Shown here one piece after another: positions 11,632-22,820 of a stretch of 64,000 bases of DNA; position 1 is the first letter of the stretch, and every line of letters starts with the position of its first letter. The notes beneath the pieces are model-generated. The model was not told the origin of the DNA and ran no database searches. It saw nothing but the letters and a program-made list of their open reading frames with translations. The position numbers and the translations under genes were made by a program. The stretch is from Miscanthus floridulus (Eukaryota > Streptophyta > Magnoliopsida > Poales > Poaceae): positions 21,058,502-21,122,501 of the forward strand of contig NC_089591.1 in the NCBI RefSeq assembly GCF_019320115.1, in the 5' to 3' direction.

Positions 11632-11765
11632 GACTAGTGCACAGGTTATACAACAGTATGAAAGTTTTGAGCAACCAAAATTTGGAACAGCCACAATGAA
11701 GAGGAAGCAGCATGAAGAAGAGAGTAGGTGGCACAACTAGAGGAAGAAGAGTATGAAATCTCTGT
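11632..11765 (+). pseudogene. CACTA TNP2 transposase, continuation after the insertion
   Basis: Reading resumes in the frame left at 5275, giving SAQVIQQYESFEQPKFG and then a stop within the RWHN*RKKS block, which is where grass TNP2 proteins have a WRKKSIFF-like motif. Homology ends at about 11758-11765. This confirms that the 6.36-kb Gypsy element split the transposase gene. Confidence 0.7.
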
Positions 11766-13811
11766 TGGGAAACAAGTGAAAACACCAACATGCTACCTTC
11801 TGAAATTTGGCTGCATGTGTACTTTTTGTGGTGCAATCATTTTTGAGATGATAATTATGTTTTCTACAAATGTGGTGAATACAAAAGTTGTAGGTATCTT
11901 CATAATATAGCTTGTGTTAAATTTTCATGACCATAATCCCGATGGTTTATGAGCTATAGATTTTACAAGTTCATTGTCAGGTTTTGCATGCTCTCTGTAC
12001 AGATCTGAATGATTGTGTTGTTTGACTTATCTAAGATTTGAATCATGTCTTGGAGATAATATAAGAAGTGTAGAGATTTTCATTAGCTTTCCAAATTGTT
12101 AAAGATCACCCCTTTTGGTGGTCTACATCTCCATGTATGAACTTATGAAGTGGAGTGACAGATTCTATCCTAATCTGGACAGACATGTCTTCTTTGTGAT
12201 GTTTGACCTGGTTAACTTTGGAATTAGCTTGTGGTGTTTATAACAAAGTTGTGCATGGTTTTCTAAGATTTCTAAAAAGTCTAGAACCACCTTGTTGTAA
12301 AAGCTAGAACTCAACTTATTGCTATCTGAAGTTGCATGTCAAATTCTGTCCATGTTTTGGATAGAATTGTTGCTTTGTGTGTTTAAGGACAAATAACTAT
12401 TGAATCACCTAAAGATAATAATAAAAAAGTTGTATATAACTTAATAATATTTCTATAAAGTTAAGGATCATGCTTGTTGGATGATTAGAACTCCAGTTAT
12501 ACATTTCTGAAGTTAATGTCAGTTTTTTGTCCTTATCGGTATAGGCCTGAGATATTGGCATATTTGATCATGTTAACCTGTGATTTAGCTTTTGGAATGA
12601 ATAAAAAAGTTGTAGACAATTTCATTAGATTTTTAGAAAGTCCAAGGTCACTTTCATTGAATGATTGTAACTCCTGTTATGGTTGAAACACGCGACTAGC
12701 TGTACTGCTATCCAAATTTTGTGTATGCACTTAAGTTGATTGCCCATTCTTGATGTTGCTGGTGCATGCTCTAAATTGTGTAGCCCTTGTTACTTAGTTG
12801 AATGAGTTGCTCTCTAGTGTTTAAATCAATATGATGTGACCATTCTTCATATTCATGCACTTGCATCTTGCATCTCATCTAGGTACGCTAGATGAACCAT
12901 GTGAAGGACGTGATGTTGGAGCCAAACCTGAAGATGGAGTTTGGTGAATCCAGAAGACGGAAGGACTAAGTAAGTGCTGAGTGGGAGATGCTCGCCAAGT
13001 GAGTGTCATCTAACAAACACTGACCTAGTGTTGGATCCCAGGCAAGCCCCGGAGCATTCTAAGCCTCCTAAGTTTTTATAAATATCACTTGAGTCCTTTA
13101 TGTTTGATGCATTAGGTTATAGAGTTGATTGGAACCACTTGATGTATAGAACTACCTTGTCCAGAAATATACCTTGAACCCTATGTAGGTCCAGGATAGA
13201 ATGTATGCTTTGCAATGCTTAGACCGGTAGAAGTCGGGTGATTTTCCTTTCACCGTCGAGATATAGGTGGATACCAAAGCACGGTTGGCTATATTTGCGA
13301 TCGTGGAAATAACCATGTTTTGATAAATAACAACAGACCAGGCAGGATCGTGATAGAGAAGAAACAAGGCATGGAGGTCTTGGGTGCCTATCTATCCTTG
13401 TCTATATCAATTAAGGACCGATTCACTGTACGTCCTTATGTCATGTTGAACGCATGCCTAACACTTAGCTGGCCAGATCTAATTATACGACCGCGAAGAC
13501 GAGTAGCTCAATTCAGGCCGGGCCCCGATAAGTGGAAGTGTGCACATTGGAGGCAGTAAGGATGTGCAGAGAGCCAATGGCGTGAGTCCAAGGGCGGATT
13601 TGAGTCTTGATCTTTCTAGCAGATATGTAGAATCTCTAAGGGTGCGGCGCTGATTGGACCTATGAGTTAGTCCTAATTGTACCAAAGGTGACCTGAGGCT
13701 ACCTTCGCAGGGTGTGCCTCGGTTTGTGTTAGGAATAAATTCCCCAGCTGTGTAGGAATCGATTCGAATCGCCGTCTCTCCCAGGATAGTGAGAACTTGA
13801 CTAAGTAGCGG
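11766..13811 (+). mobile_element. Tekay/Del-like Gypsy LTR fragment
   Basis: No coding region. The segment resembles the 60.4-64 kb Tekay-like LTR: it shares a GGCAAGCCCCGG block (about 13041) and an AATCGATTCGAATCGCC-like block (about 13745). The first kilobase is a decayed repeat of about 180 bp. Neither LTR end is present; the right end is cut by Tat B at 13812. The left junction with CACTA sequence is not sharp. Confidence 0.55.
11881..12780 (+). repeat. decayed tandem repeat, period about 180 bp, five units
   Basis: Motifs like ATAAAAAAGTTGTAGA occur at 11881, 12061, 12240, 12421 and 12601, almost exactly 180 bases apart. A second in-unit motif (AACTCCAGTTATA.. TCTGAAGTT) recurs near 11943, 12125, 12305 and 12486. 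Units are strongly diverged in sequence but their spacing is kept. Confidence 0.65.
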
Positions 13812-14285
13812 TGTCGACAAAATATCATCGATAGTCCTCTGAGGCTGTATCCCATGAAGGTAGATTGATCGACTAGAGGAGCGTGAGATCAAGAACAAGA
13901 AGGCAACAGAGACACATGAGTTAGACAGGTTCAGGCTATTAGTATGACGTAATACCCTACTCCTGTGGTCTGTTGGTTTGTATTAGCTATCGTATGATAT
14001 TGCATAAGTTTGGAGGGGGCCCTGCCCGCCTTATATAGTCCGGGGAGCAGGGTTACAAGTTGGTTAGATCTGAGAGATAACCGGAAAGTAATAACTGATT
14101 ACAGGAATCTTGGGATCATACATATCCTAACAGATCTCATAGTATCTTCAGGATATCTTCTAGATGTCTTGCGGAAGGCGCCGACTAGAGTCATGCCCCA
14201 CAAGGCTTCGTCTTGTGGGCTGGGCTGCCCCTGAGGGTGTAGCCCATGTGTTCTACCATGGGTATCTAGGGTCATACCCCCCACA
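13812..14285 (-). repeat. 3' LTR of Tat B (474 bp)
   Basis: On the minus strand it begins TGTGGGGGGTATGACCC and ends TGTCGACA, matching the Tat A LTR in length, ends and TATATAAGG core (14029-14037). A purine-rich tract on the minus strand (GGCGCTTAGGGGACTAGC) lies immediately upstream in element sense, as expected for a polypurine tract. Confidence 0.8.
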
Positions 14286-14402
14286 GCTAGTCCCCTAAGC
14301 GCCTTGTACTTGTAGTGCAACGCCGTCTTGAGCTTGTTCGGGCAGGTGCGAATGAAGCCGAGCAATCGAACTCATGGTCTGACCACCATAATGAGTTGCT
14401 GA

Positions 14403-14407
14403 GTAGT
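14403..14407. repeat. target-site duplication of the Copia element, left (GTAGT)
   Basis: GTAGT precedes the 5' LTR; GCAGT follows the last LTR at 28069-28073. One mismatch. Tat B sequence continues across the two sites. Confidence 0.6.
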
Positions 14408-15209
14408 TGAAAGGTTCTTGTGTGGTTTTGGTAATTGAGTGCAACCTAGGTGGACTAATTGTGTTTATGTGAGATACATAGGTGATTAGTCCACAGGTAC
14501 ATATGTGTGAGCAACATATGCCATGAAGGTGAAAATGGCTTGGAGATGTTGCAAAGCTCACACATGTGATGATGAAGGAGCTCATTACACATGAGACATG
14601 ACATTGAGTCATGTGATCAAAGGTGGAGAAGATCAAGACAAGACTTGGCTTGATGGACCGGTTGCAAGCGTGAAGGGCAAGTCAGGAGGCTTTGGAGCGA
14701 TGGACCACGTGGCGGTGAAGCTTGAGTAAGACTTGGCGTCGATGGACGAAGGCAACGGTGAAAAGCAAGTGAAGTCAAGATCGATGAACCAAAATGATCA
14801 TGTGATGATATGAAGTGGATCATATCATTGTTGATCGTGTTGGTGCATGTGTTGCATCGACATTGGAGGAGATGGAATGGAATGCGCAAGGCAAAGGTAT
14901 ATCCTAGGGCATTTCATTTCACCGGTAATAGGTGTGTAGATAAGTTTATGGCCGGGTTTAGGATAGATGGCCGTACTATCAAGAGGGGCAAACTGGTTTG
15001 CATATCGGTCATCTAGTGCCACTCGAGTGATCTAACTTTGCATCGTTGCTAGGATCGAGTGGCGTGGTAAGTTGAATGGCTAACACCCTTGAAAATGTTT
15101 GTGAAAATTTGCTAACACATGTGCACAAGGTGATACACTTGGTGGTTGGCACATTTGAGCAAGGGTGAAGAAGTTAGAGGTGAAAAGGAGTTAGTCGCCT
15201 GGTCACAGA

Positions 15210-15700
15210 GTGACCGGACACGTCCGGTATGGATATCGGACACGTCCAGTATGTGGCTCAGGACTGAACTGCAAAGTGCGACCGGACATGTCCTGTCGCC
15301 ACACTAGACATGTCCGGTGTGAATTCAAAAACACGGTGTTCAGCAGTACAGTCGATCAGACGCTGGCAGCGTCCGGTTCGGTATCACCAGACGTGTCCGG
15401 TCGTCCGTGGGTGCTTACTGTACTCGACCGGACGCTAAGGCTCAGCGTCTGGTTAGTTTCTAACAGACATGTTCGGTCGGCCCTAGAGGCTTACTAGACT
15501 CGACCGGACTCAGCGACTGAGCGTCTGGTCATTTCATGCTGAGCATCCGGTCATTGTGTTAGAGAGCCATTGGAGGCAACGGTAGGACATGTGGTGGTCA
15601 GACAGCTACCGGACACAGTCCAGTATAGCGACCGAACATGTCCGGTGTTCGCGATCAGTGCGTCTGGTGCAGTGTCCTGATGCTACGTCCGGTTGACCCG
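15210..15700 (+). repeat. array of CCGGACRCGTCCGG-type palindromes in LTR U3
   Basis: Many copies of GACCGGACRYGTCCGGT or its halves occur in about 490 bp just upstream of the TATA box; the matching array in the 3' LTR is at 26440-26930. Numerous CpG to TpG/CpA changes are visible between copies. Confidence 0.75.
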
Positions 15701-15747
15701 AAAAACGCCCCTAGTGGAGGGGTAACGGCTAGTTTAGCCCATGGGGC

Positions 15748-15755
15748 TATAAATA
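15748..15755 (+). promoter_or_regulatory. TATA box of the Copia 5' LTR
   Basis: TATAAATA in the context GGGGCTATAAATAGAAGCC; the same sequence is at 26976-26983 in the 3' LTR. Confidence 0.7.
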
Positions 15756-16846
15756 GAAGCCGTGGTTAGCCTTTGGCCAAGAGTTTGGAAGTGCAGAGCA
15801 CACTAGAGCCTTGGTGGCTTGTGTGGTAGTGCTTGGGAGCCCTCCATCTCACACATACTTGATAGTGATCATCTGATTGTGTGAGTGAGCGATTCTAGTG
15901 CAATTGCATCATGAGGTTGCATCGAGTGGCACTAGGTGATCGAGTTGCAAGCCAGTGGTGCTTGTTACTCTTGGAGGTTGCCACCTCCTAGACGGCTTGG
16001 TGGTAGTCTCTGTCGAAGCCCGCAATAAGCTTGGGCGGCACTCCGGAGAAGTGCTTTGTGAGGGGCATTGTGCTCGCCCCGTGGGAGCCGCGAAGAGCAA
16101 CTTTAGTAAAGCGTGTCATTGAGCTACCCTCACTTCCGGGGTAGGTTCTTGCGGTGCCCGACGTGCGGGCTTGGCGGGTGATGCCAATTAGCCGCTGAAC
16201 CACCAAGTGAGCGTTCGACACAACGGGGACTAGCGTGTTGGCAAACACGTGAACCTCGGGAGAAAAATCATCATGTCAACCTTGTTCTTCCCGTTGGTTT
16301 GCATCCCCGTTGCACAAGCTTGCGATTACTTTCATATACATTGAGCTTGTGTTGTTGCTTTTGTAATTAGTTAGCTTGTGTAGCTTGCTAGTTACCTTCT
16401 TGCTTGTGTAGCATAGAAGTAGCTCCCTTGCGTGGCTAATTTGGATTTGTGTAATCTTGGTAGTCATATTGCTTAGTTTGTGTAGCTAAGTAATTGCACT
16501 CTCTAATTTGGCATTGGTTGCCTTGTTATTGAGCATTGCTGGTGAGCTTAGTTGGCTTTGTGCTTTTGCTTACTAGCATGTGTAGGAGCTCCCTTGTTGC
16601 TTAAAGTACTAGTGGCATAGGTTTGTGTGACCTTGCTCCTAGAATTGGTTAGGTGAGCTTTAGCTAAGCCCGGCACCTTTGTTTCTTGATTAGTATCTTT
16701 GGAAGGTGCTAGAGAACATAGATAGAGGGGTGTAGTCTTGGCTAGATTGATAGTTATAATTCTGCACTTGTTTCAGTTAGCCGACACAATTAATTTTAGA
16801 AAGGACTATTCACCCCCCCTCTAGTCCGCCATCTCGACCCTTTCAA

Positions 16847-16860
16847 TTGGTATTAGAGCC
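16847..16860 (+). other. primer-binding site, initiator tRNA-Met type
   Basis: TTGGTATTAGAGCC follows the 5' LTR by one base. It is the usual plant Copia site (TGGTATCAGAGCC) with one change. Confidence 0.85.
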
Positions 16861-16896
16861 TAGTCTCTCATTTGTGGTCTTCACCGACCCGAGAGG

Positions 16897-18948
16897 ATGG
16901 CGTCTAATGGGCTAGATGTTTGTGAGGCACACATTTTTGATGGCACAAACTTTGCACTTTGGAAAAATCACATGCCTGATCATTTTCGTGCAAAGGGACC
17001 TAAATTTTGGTGGGTTGTCACAAGTGGTCTCACCCATGTCTTGGACCATAGAAATCTCACCAAAGCTCAAAGAGTTCTCTATGAATTTGATGCACATGCT
17101 TGTTGTTTTCTAATGGATGCTTTAAGCTTTGATTTGATGAAACAAGTAAACATCAAGGGAACTGCTCGTGAGATATGGGAGTCCATCAAGGAAACCTTCG
17201 GTGATTCCTCCACATGGGATGATGGCAAATTCAAGAAGGAGGATGAGCCCAAGAAGGAGGTGCATGAGTGTGTTGAGCATAACCACAATTTGGTGATTGT
17301 GGAAGATTGCTCCACCTCATGGTCAAGTGATGATGATGACGATCGATCAACTACAAGTTCACTTGACAAGGTTGATGATGATGCCACAAGTGTTGCAAGT
17401 GATGATGCTACCCCATGCACACTTGATGGTAATGATGGTTCATGCTCAAGCCATGATGAAGATGCTACTACAAGCTTTCCAACTACATCACCACATTGCT
17501 TCATGTCACAAGGTGACACCAAGGTAACAAATGATAATATGGTTGATCATGTTGATTCATATGATGAGCTTGTTAGTAGACTTGCTAGCATGACCATGTC
17601 TTTAGAAAATGAGAAAGCTAAAACATTGAAATTAGAAAATGAAAACTCATTTCTAAAGAACTCTTGTGAAGAACATAAGAAATTACTTGATGCTTATAAA
17701 TCTTCACATGATGAGCTTAAATTGAATCATGAGACACTACTTGCATCTCATGATGAATTATTTGAACAACATGCTTCTCTCATTAAAATGTTTACCAAGA
17801 AACTTAAAAATAATGAGAGCTCATCACATGGATCAAATGATAAATTGCAAAATGTTGCTAACCCTTGTGATGTAGGCAAGAAGCATGTATCCACCTCTTG
17901 TGATGATTTATTAGATATGCCATGCTCTTCACAAATAGATGCTTGTTCTACTTCCATGTCTTGTGAGACTAACATTTTGAAGGAGAACGTTGAGCTTAAA
18001 AGTGAAGTGAAGAAATTGAGCAACAAGTTAGAGAGGTGCTACAACTCAAAAGTCACCTTTGAGCACATGTTGAAGACTCAAAGAAACTATGGTGACAAGT
18101 GTGGCATTGGCTTCAACAAGAGCAAGAGCAAGGGCAAAAGATGGGGCAAGAGAAGATATGAAATAGAGATGAAGAAGCAAGAACAAGAGAAGCTCTCTCG
18201 TTTCTTGTGCTTCAAGTGCCATGAAGTGGGACATCTTGCAAATGGTTGCCCCAATGAAGAAAAGCTCAAGTTGAAGAAAGAAGAAGAGAGGCTAAGGCAT
18301 GTGAAGTGCTTCAAGTGCCACACTTGGGGTCATCTTACCTCAATGTGCCCAACCAAGCAATTGGTGAAGCAACAAGTGAAGCCTCAACCAAAGCCACAAG
18401 TTGAGCAAGAGAAGACACCCCAAGAGCAAATCAAGATCAACCATGAAGATGGTGGTGACTTAATGATGATGAAGAAGAAAACAAGAAGGGGTGGAAAGGC
18501 AAGGCATCTAATGCAAACTCAAGATGCCAAGATGATGAGCAAGAATGAAGATGATAAGAAAGATTATGCTCACATCAAGTGCTTCAAGTGTGGAAGTATG
18601 GGACACTTTGCCTCTAAGTGTCCTACCAAGCTTGAGAAGAAGGCTCAAGCAATCCATGAGAGGCAAGGCAATGAGAAGCACCACATGAGCAAAGAAGAGA
18701 AGGCTCAAGCAAAGAGAAAGTGCTACTCATGCCGAGAAAGGGGACACATGGCACATTCATGTCTCCTAGGTGATATTTCTAAGCCTATTTTAATTGTTGA
18801 TAATAATATGCTTAGAAAGGATGGCAATGGTACCTCATTGGTTGCAATTGCAAAACATCCCGCTATTTATACTAAGGCTACGCCTAAGTATGTTGCTCCT
18901 AACTTGAGAGGACCCAAAGTTGTTTGGGTACCATCAAAAAGTGGATGA
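16897..18948 (+). CDS. Copia Gag protein with four CCHC zinc knuckles (683 aa)
   Basis: This is the longest intact frame in the window. It starts MASNGLDVCEAHIFDGTNF 36 bases after the PBS; that opening is typical of Maximus/SIRE Gag proteins with a UBN2-like N-terminus. The N-terminal domain looks short: after IWESIKETFGDSSTW (about residues 89-103) it passes straight into an acidic Asp/Ser-rich region (about 130-190). A coiled-coil-like region follows (about 220-400), then basic residues (about 415-435) and four CX2CX4HX4C knuckles at 438-451, 471-484, 562-575 and 609-622. Knuckles bind element RNA during assembly of cytoplasmic virus-like particles. The stop at 18946 is followed by 3.4 kb of noncoding DNA, not by pol. 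The intact frame suggests recent activity or selection; expression is not shown. Confidence 0.92.
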   Translation: MASNGLDVCEAHIFDGTNFALWKNHMPDHFRAKGPKFWWVVTSGLTHVLDHRNLTKAQRVLYEFDAHACCFLMDALSFDLMKQVNIKGTAREIWESIKETFGDSSTWDDGKFKKEDEPKKEVHECVEHNHNLVIVEDCSTSWSSDDDDDRSTTSSLDKVDDDATSVASDDATPCTLDGNDGSCSSHDEDATTSFPTTSPHCFMSQGDTKVTNDNMVDHVDSYDELVSRLASMTMSLENEKAKTLKLENENSFLKNSCEEHKKLLDAYKSSHDELKLNHETLLASHDELFEQHASLIKMFTKKLKNNESSSHGSNDKLQNVANPCDVGKKHVSTSCDDLLDMPCSSQIDACSTSMSCETNILKENVELKSEVKKLSNKLERCYNSKVTFEHMLKTQRNYGDKCGIGFNKSKSKGKRWGKRRYEIEMKKQEQEKLSRFLCFKCHEVGHLANGCPNEEKLKLKKEEERLRHVKCFKCHTWGHLTSMCPTKQLVKQQVKPQPKPQVEQEKTPQEQIKINHEDGGDLMMMKKKTRRGGKARHLMQTQDAKMMSKNEDDKKDYAHIKCFKCGSMGHFASKCPTKLEKKAQAIHERQGNEKHHMSKEEKAQAKRKCYSCRERGHMAHSCLLGDISKPILIVDNNMLRKDGNGTSLVAIAKHPAIYTKATPKYVAPNLRGPKVVWVPSKSG

Positions 18949-21900
18949 TTGTTTGTAGGTACCAACGGTATTGGAGGCTTGGTTCAAATGATATTCATCT
19001 TGTTGATCCTGTAGTTGAGCCAAGTATTGCTAAGTGATGATCATTATCCCAATGCCATGACAAATTGAGTGAAGTCCAAATGTGCTACAATATACAAGTG
19101 CTATAATTCAAGTTGTTGGTAATTCATTAGATATATGTTTGATGACTTGTAAATAATTGAGTTGAAGCTTGCTAGTTGGATGATCATGAGCTAACCAAGG
19201 TATATCTCTTGTTGATCATTTCATTTGGGTGCATATGAGTTGATTGAATTGGATAAATATGCAAAGTTGCTTACTATAAGATGATTGAATGGATAATTGA
19301 TTAGTAGTCAAGTTTGGATTGATTTGTGTTGGATAAATTCATGAGATGACTTTTAGTAAGTGGTTTGAATGGATATATGTCTTATGGAAGTATTCAAACA
19401 AGTTAGTTTCAAGTTTGATTCACATTTGATGAAGTATAGCTCAATTGTTGAAATCTGTCCTATAATTGAGAATCTGAGCAAGCTGTGATCTTAGCCATAT
19501 TTGAGTAATCAAAACCTATTGGATTGGCATAAAAATTGGTGTACATGCTCTAGTCTTATGGTATAAGATGCTGTACAATTTTCATGAGAATTGGATAAGA
19601 AATGCTTCGGTTTTGGAGTGGATCTTGTCAGCTATAGTGCAGCAGTTTTTAGCATGTAGCAGTGGTGGAAGAATTGATATATGGCAGCAATCTAGAAGTA
19701 AAATAAAGCTCAAATTTTTACAGATGATAGATAACTTAGTAAATAACATCTCCACCAAATTTCGGGGTATTTGGATTTGTACTTTGGGAGATATGCCTAT
19801 TTCTTTGAAGGGTACAAAATCTATCAGAAAAGTGACAAATATTGGATTGATCTAGAGTCACTTTGATTGAAAGGTCCTCAAGATGGAAACATGTTTACAA
19901 GTGTTTGAGGTACCTAAGTTTGGTTTTGAGATGATCTAAAAGCATGACAAGATATGAGTACAAGGCCATTTGATTGTGGAGTGTACTTTGCACACCTTTG
20001 GTACTCAAGATGAAGATCAAGATCAAACTCAAGTTGAAGATGAAATTTAAGTTCTAGATATGATTTGAGATCATTTGGTAGAAAGAAAAGGACTTAAACA
20101 AGTAGAAAGAAAAGGACTTAAAGAAGGAATCAAGGTTACTCATCAAGTTAAGTCCATCACTTGGATCAATCAAACAAGTTATTTCAAGTGAGTGTCAAGA
20201 ATGGTTCTTGGAGAGAGGTCACTTCTCCCTAGTGTAGGGGCTTGCCACCTATGTGTAGGTGAACCAAGTGTGGTACTTGGAAGGCTAACATGGAAGTGGT
20301 GATCCGAGGAACATTTGAGATGCTTAGTTGAAGCAATCAAAAGGGTTGATCAAGAAAAGCAAGCAACACCCAAAAGAGAGCTAGTCATGATATTTCAAGT
20401 GGTATTCTCAAATTGATGCTCTCATGCAAGCAAAGATCAAAAGATAAAGCAAGCCAACCTCAACAAGAAAGTGCACTTGATCATAAGTGGTTTCATTTCA
20501 TATGGGTGAAGAATAGAATTCAAAATGGTATCTATTGGTCTTCACCAAGCTTATAATTGGACTTCACATTGCTATTGGAGTAATGAATTGGAATCCATGT
20601 GACTATCCTCTACTCCAACATATCAAAGGTATCATTGTAATGTGCATGATCATTTCATCCCTTACTAGTATGCGATTAGTGCATATAGTACATGCTTCAT
20701 AGGATCATGCATAACAAATGAAATGCTTAAATTCATAGCCTACCACTATTGCTTGGATGATTAATTGATCTAGTGGTTAGTATATGAATTTGTTCATGAG
20801 CTAGTAAACCCAAGTACTTGATTTAATTTGGATTGCCAATAAGTGACAAGTACAACATTGGCAAGATAACCCTTGCAAGAGGTGTGAAGAAGCTTGTCAT
20901 TGGTTCAAACCGGACTTGGAAGCTTAGGCAAATCAATTTAGTTCAAGTCAATCATAGAAGCTCATGATAGTGATAAGAGTACAAGCATAAGACAACAATG
21001 CAAATGGATATCTAGTTTCAAGTGGTATCTAGACTCAAGTATTTCATCAAGATTTCATAAGTGATGTCTAGATCAACTCACAAGTGATATCCTATAAGTG
21101 GTACTCATAAAGATAGCAAATGTTCAAGAAATGGTCTTTATTGATAAATCCAACAAGTGGTTCCAAACTAGAAGATTCTTTCAAGTGGTATCTACTTCAT
21201 ACAACTGGTATTACATCTATATATGATATCAACCATGAAAGACGATGGTTCCACAAGTGATCCTCAACTTTAAGTGATCATCAAATGAAGAATGGATCCC
21301 TCAACTACAAGATCTCAAGTGTATCAAATGGATGACCCATGCTATCACATAGGGGGAGATATCCCACAAATTGATATCAAGATCAAAGATCCTATGTGTG
21401 GTATCTCAAGAAGCCCTACACAAGATACAAGGGGTACAAGTTGCAAGTGGTATCTACAAGTGGTGTCATTCCAACAATCAAGTGATGTCCATAAAAATGC
21501 AAGATTCAAGCCTCAACCATCTACCCCAAACGTATACCTTTGCATCAATGAGAAGCACACCTTTTATGGAAATTGATGACAAAGGGGGAGAGATTGTACA
21601 AAGATATGAAAGCATTGAGATTGAGATTGTACAAAGGGGAGAGATAAGATATAAAAGCTCAAAGAAGTAGAGGTTGGACATGGACATGGACAAAGAGGGA
21701 GCAACATTGAAGAAAAGAGATGGATCAAAATTCTTGGACAAGAGAAGCACACAAGTAGGGGGAGCAAGCTCATGAACTTTGATTGATTGCATTTGATATG
21801 TGCATATTCACGTGCTTGCTTGCATTGCATAAGCTTTCAAATTCAATATGCATGCTTGTGTGGTGTATGCTAGTTGTAGAACTTGAATGATGATTTGATA

Positions 21901-22332
21901 ACTAGCATGCATAGGATAATAGCTAGACACTTGGTATGCTTTTCAAGTAATGCTAGTACCTTGCTTTTAATGTTGATCTCACAAGGTATCTAGTGCTTTT
22001 ATTTCCAAGTGATATCTAGCTAACCATGGTGCTAAGGATGAACTTAAAAGTGCAACTCCGATTGGTACACGCTTCAAAGGTTTATTCTTTACACCTTAGC
22101 ATCATTTGGTAGTAATTACTCTCCCACAATTTTAATCTATGCATATGTGCGACCTTCAAATCAAACACTCTAGCACATATGTAGGGGGAGCTAATACTAC
22201 CATCTCGGGTTTGTGGTACTTGTCCAAAATCATTTTCACATGGTAAAATTGCTTGGGCAAGCAACATGAATCCAAATGAGCTTAATTTCCATATCTTTGT
22301 AGAGTTGTCATCAATTACCCAAAAGGGGAGAT
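18949..22332 (+). other. noncoding internal tail of the Copia element (first copy)
   Basis: No protease, integrase, RT or RNase H motif was found in any frame. The segment is rich in short repeats of CAAGTGGTATCT and related words (for example around 20400, 20530, 21022, 21187, 21397, 21448). It ends in a purine tract AAAAGGGGAGAT (22321-22332) directly before an LTR start, so it keeps a normal polypurine tract. From 19515 on it is repeated in the second copy. Confidence 0.8.
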
Positions 22333-22820
22333 TGAAAGGTCCATGTGTGGTTTTGGTAATTGAGTGACAACCTAGGTGGACTAATTGTGTTTATGTGAGA
22401 TACACAGGTGATTAGTCCACAGGTACATATGTGTGAGCAACATATGCCATGAAGGTGAAAATGGCTTGGAGATGTTGCAAAGCTCACACATGTGATGATG
22501 AAGGAGCTCATTGCACATGAGACATGACATTGAGTCATGTGATCAAAGGTGGAGAAGATCAAGACAAGACTTGGCTTGATGGACCAGTTGCAACCGTGAA
22601 GGGCAAGTCGGAGGCTTTGGAGCGATGGACCGCGTGGCGGTGAAGCTTGAGCAAGACTTGGCGTCGATGGACGAAGGCAACAGTGAAAACCAAGTGAAGT
22701 CAAGATCGATGAACCAATATGATCACGTGATGATATGAAGTGGATCATATCATTGTTGATCGTGTTGGTGCATGTGTTGCATCAACATTGGAGGAGATGG
22801 AATGGAATGCGCAAGGCAAA
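19515..22820 (+). repeat. tandem duplication, unit 1 (3306 bp)
   Basis: Internal tail from 19515 plus polypurine tract plus the first 488 bp of an LTR. It is followed without a gap by unit 2. By eye the two tails differ at only about 1% or less of positions. Confidence 0.95.
22333..22820 (+). repeat. partial middle LTR (488 bp)
   Basis: Starts TGAAAGGTCC after a polypurine tract and stops at GCGCAAGGCAAA, where sequence jumps to internal-tail CCTATTGGATTGG. It shares more variants with the 3' LTR than with the 5' LTR (for example the extra A in GTGACAACC). Confidence 0.95.

Larger units (their letters stand above)
1..11765 (+). mobile_element. CACTA (En/Spm) DNA transposon, left part, interrupted by a Gypsy element
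   Basis: Two transposon genes define the element: a TNP1-like gene on the minus strand (about 100-3201) and a TNP2 transposase on the plus strand (3804-5275, resuming at 11632). The 5276-11631 interval is a later LTR-retrotransposon insertion, so it is foreign to the CACTA. Neither terminal CACTA inverted repeat is visible: the left end lies before the window, and the right part stops near 11765, where Tekay-like LTR sequence begins. TNP2 carries frameshifts and stops, so the copy is dead. The family is clear from the proteins; the outer limits are not known. Confidence 0.75.
14408..16845 (+). repeat. 5' LTR of the Copia element (2438 bp)
   Basis: Bounded by TGAAAGG and CCTTTCA inverted ends. 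TATAAATA at 15748-15755 is the probable core promoter. A cluster of CCGGAC/GTCCGG half-palindromes fills 15210-15700, just upstream of the TATA box. Compared with the 3' LTR, differences are mostly C/T and G/A changes at CpG positions. Confidence 0.92.

Noticed and set aside
14810..15016. 68-residue frame repeated at 26041
   Set aside because: It is LTR sequence present in both LTRs; no domain, and it is interrupted in the middle LTR.
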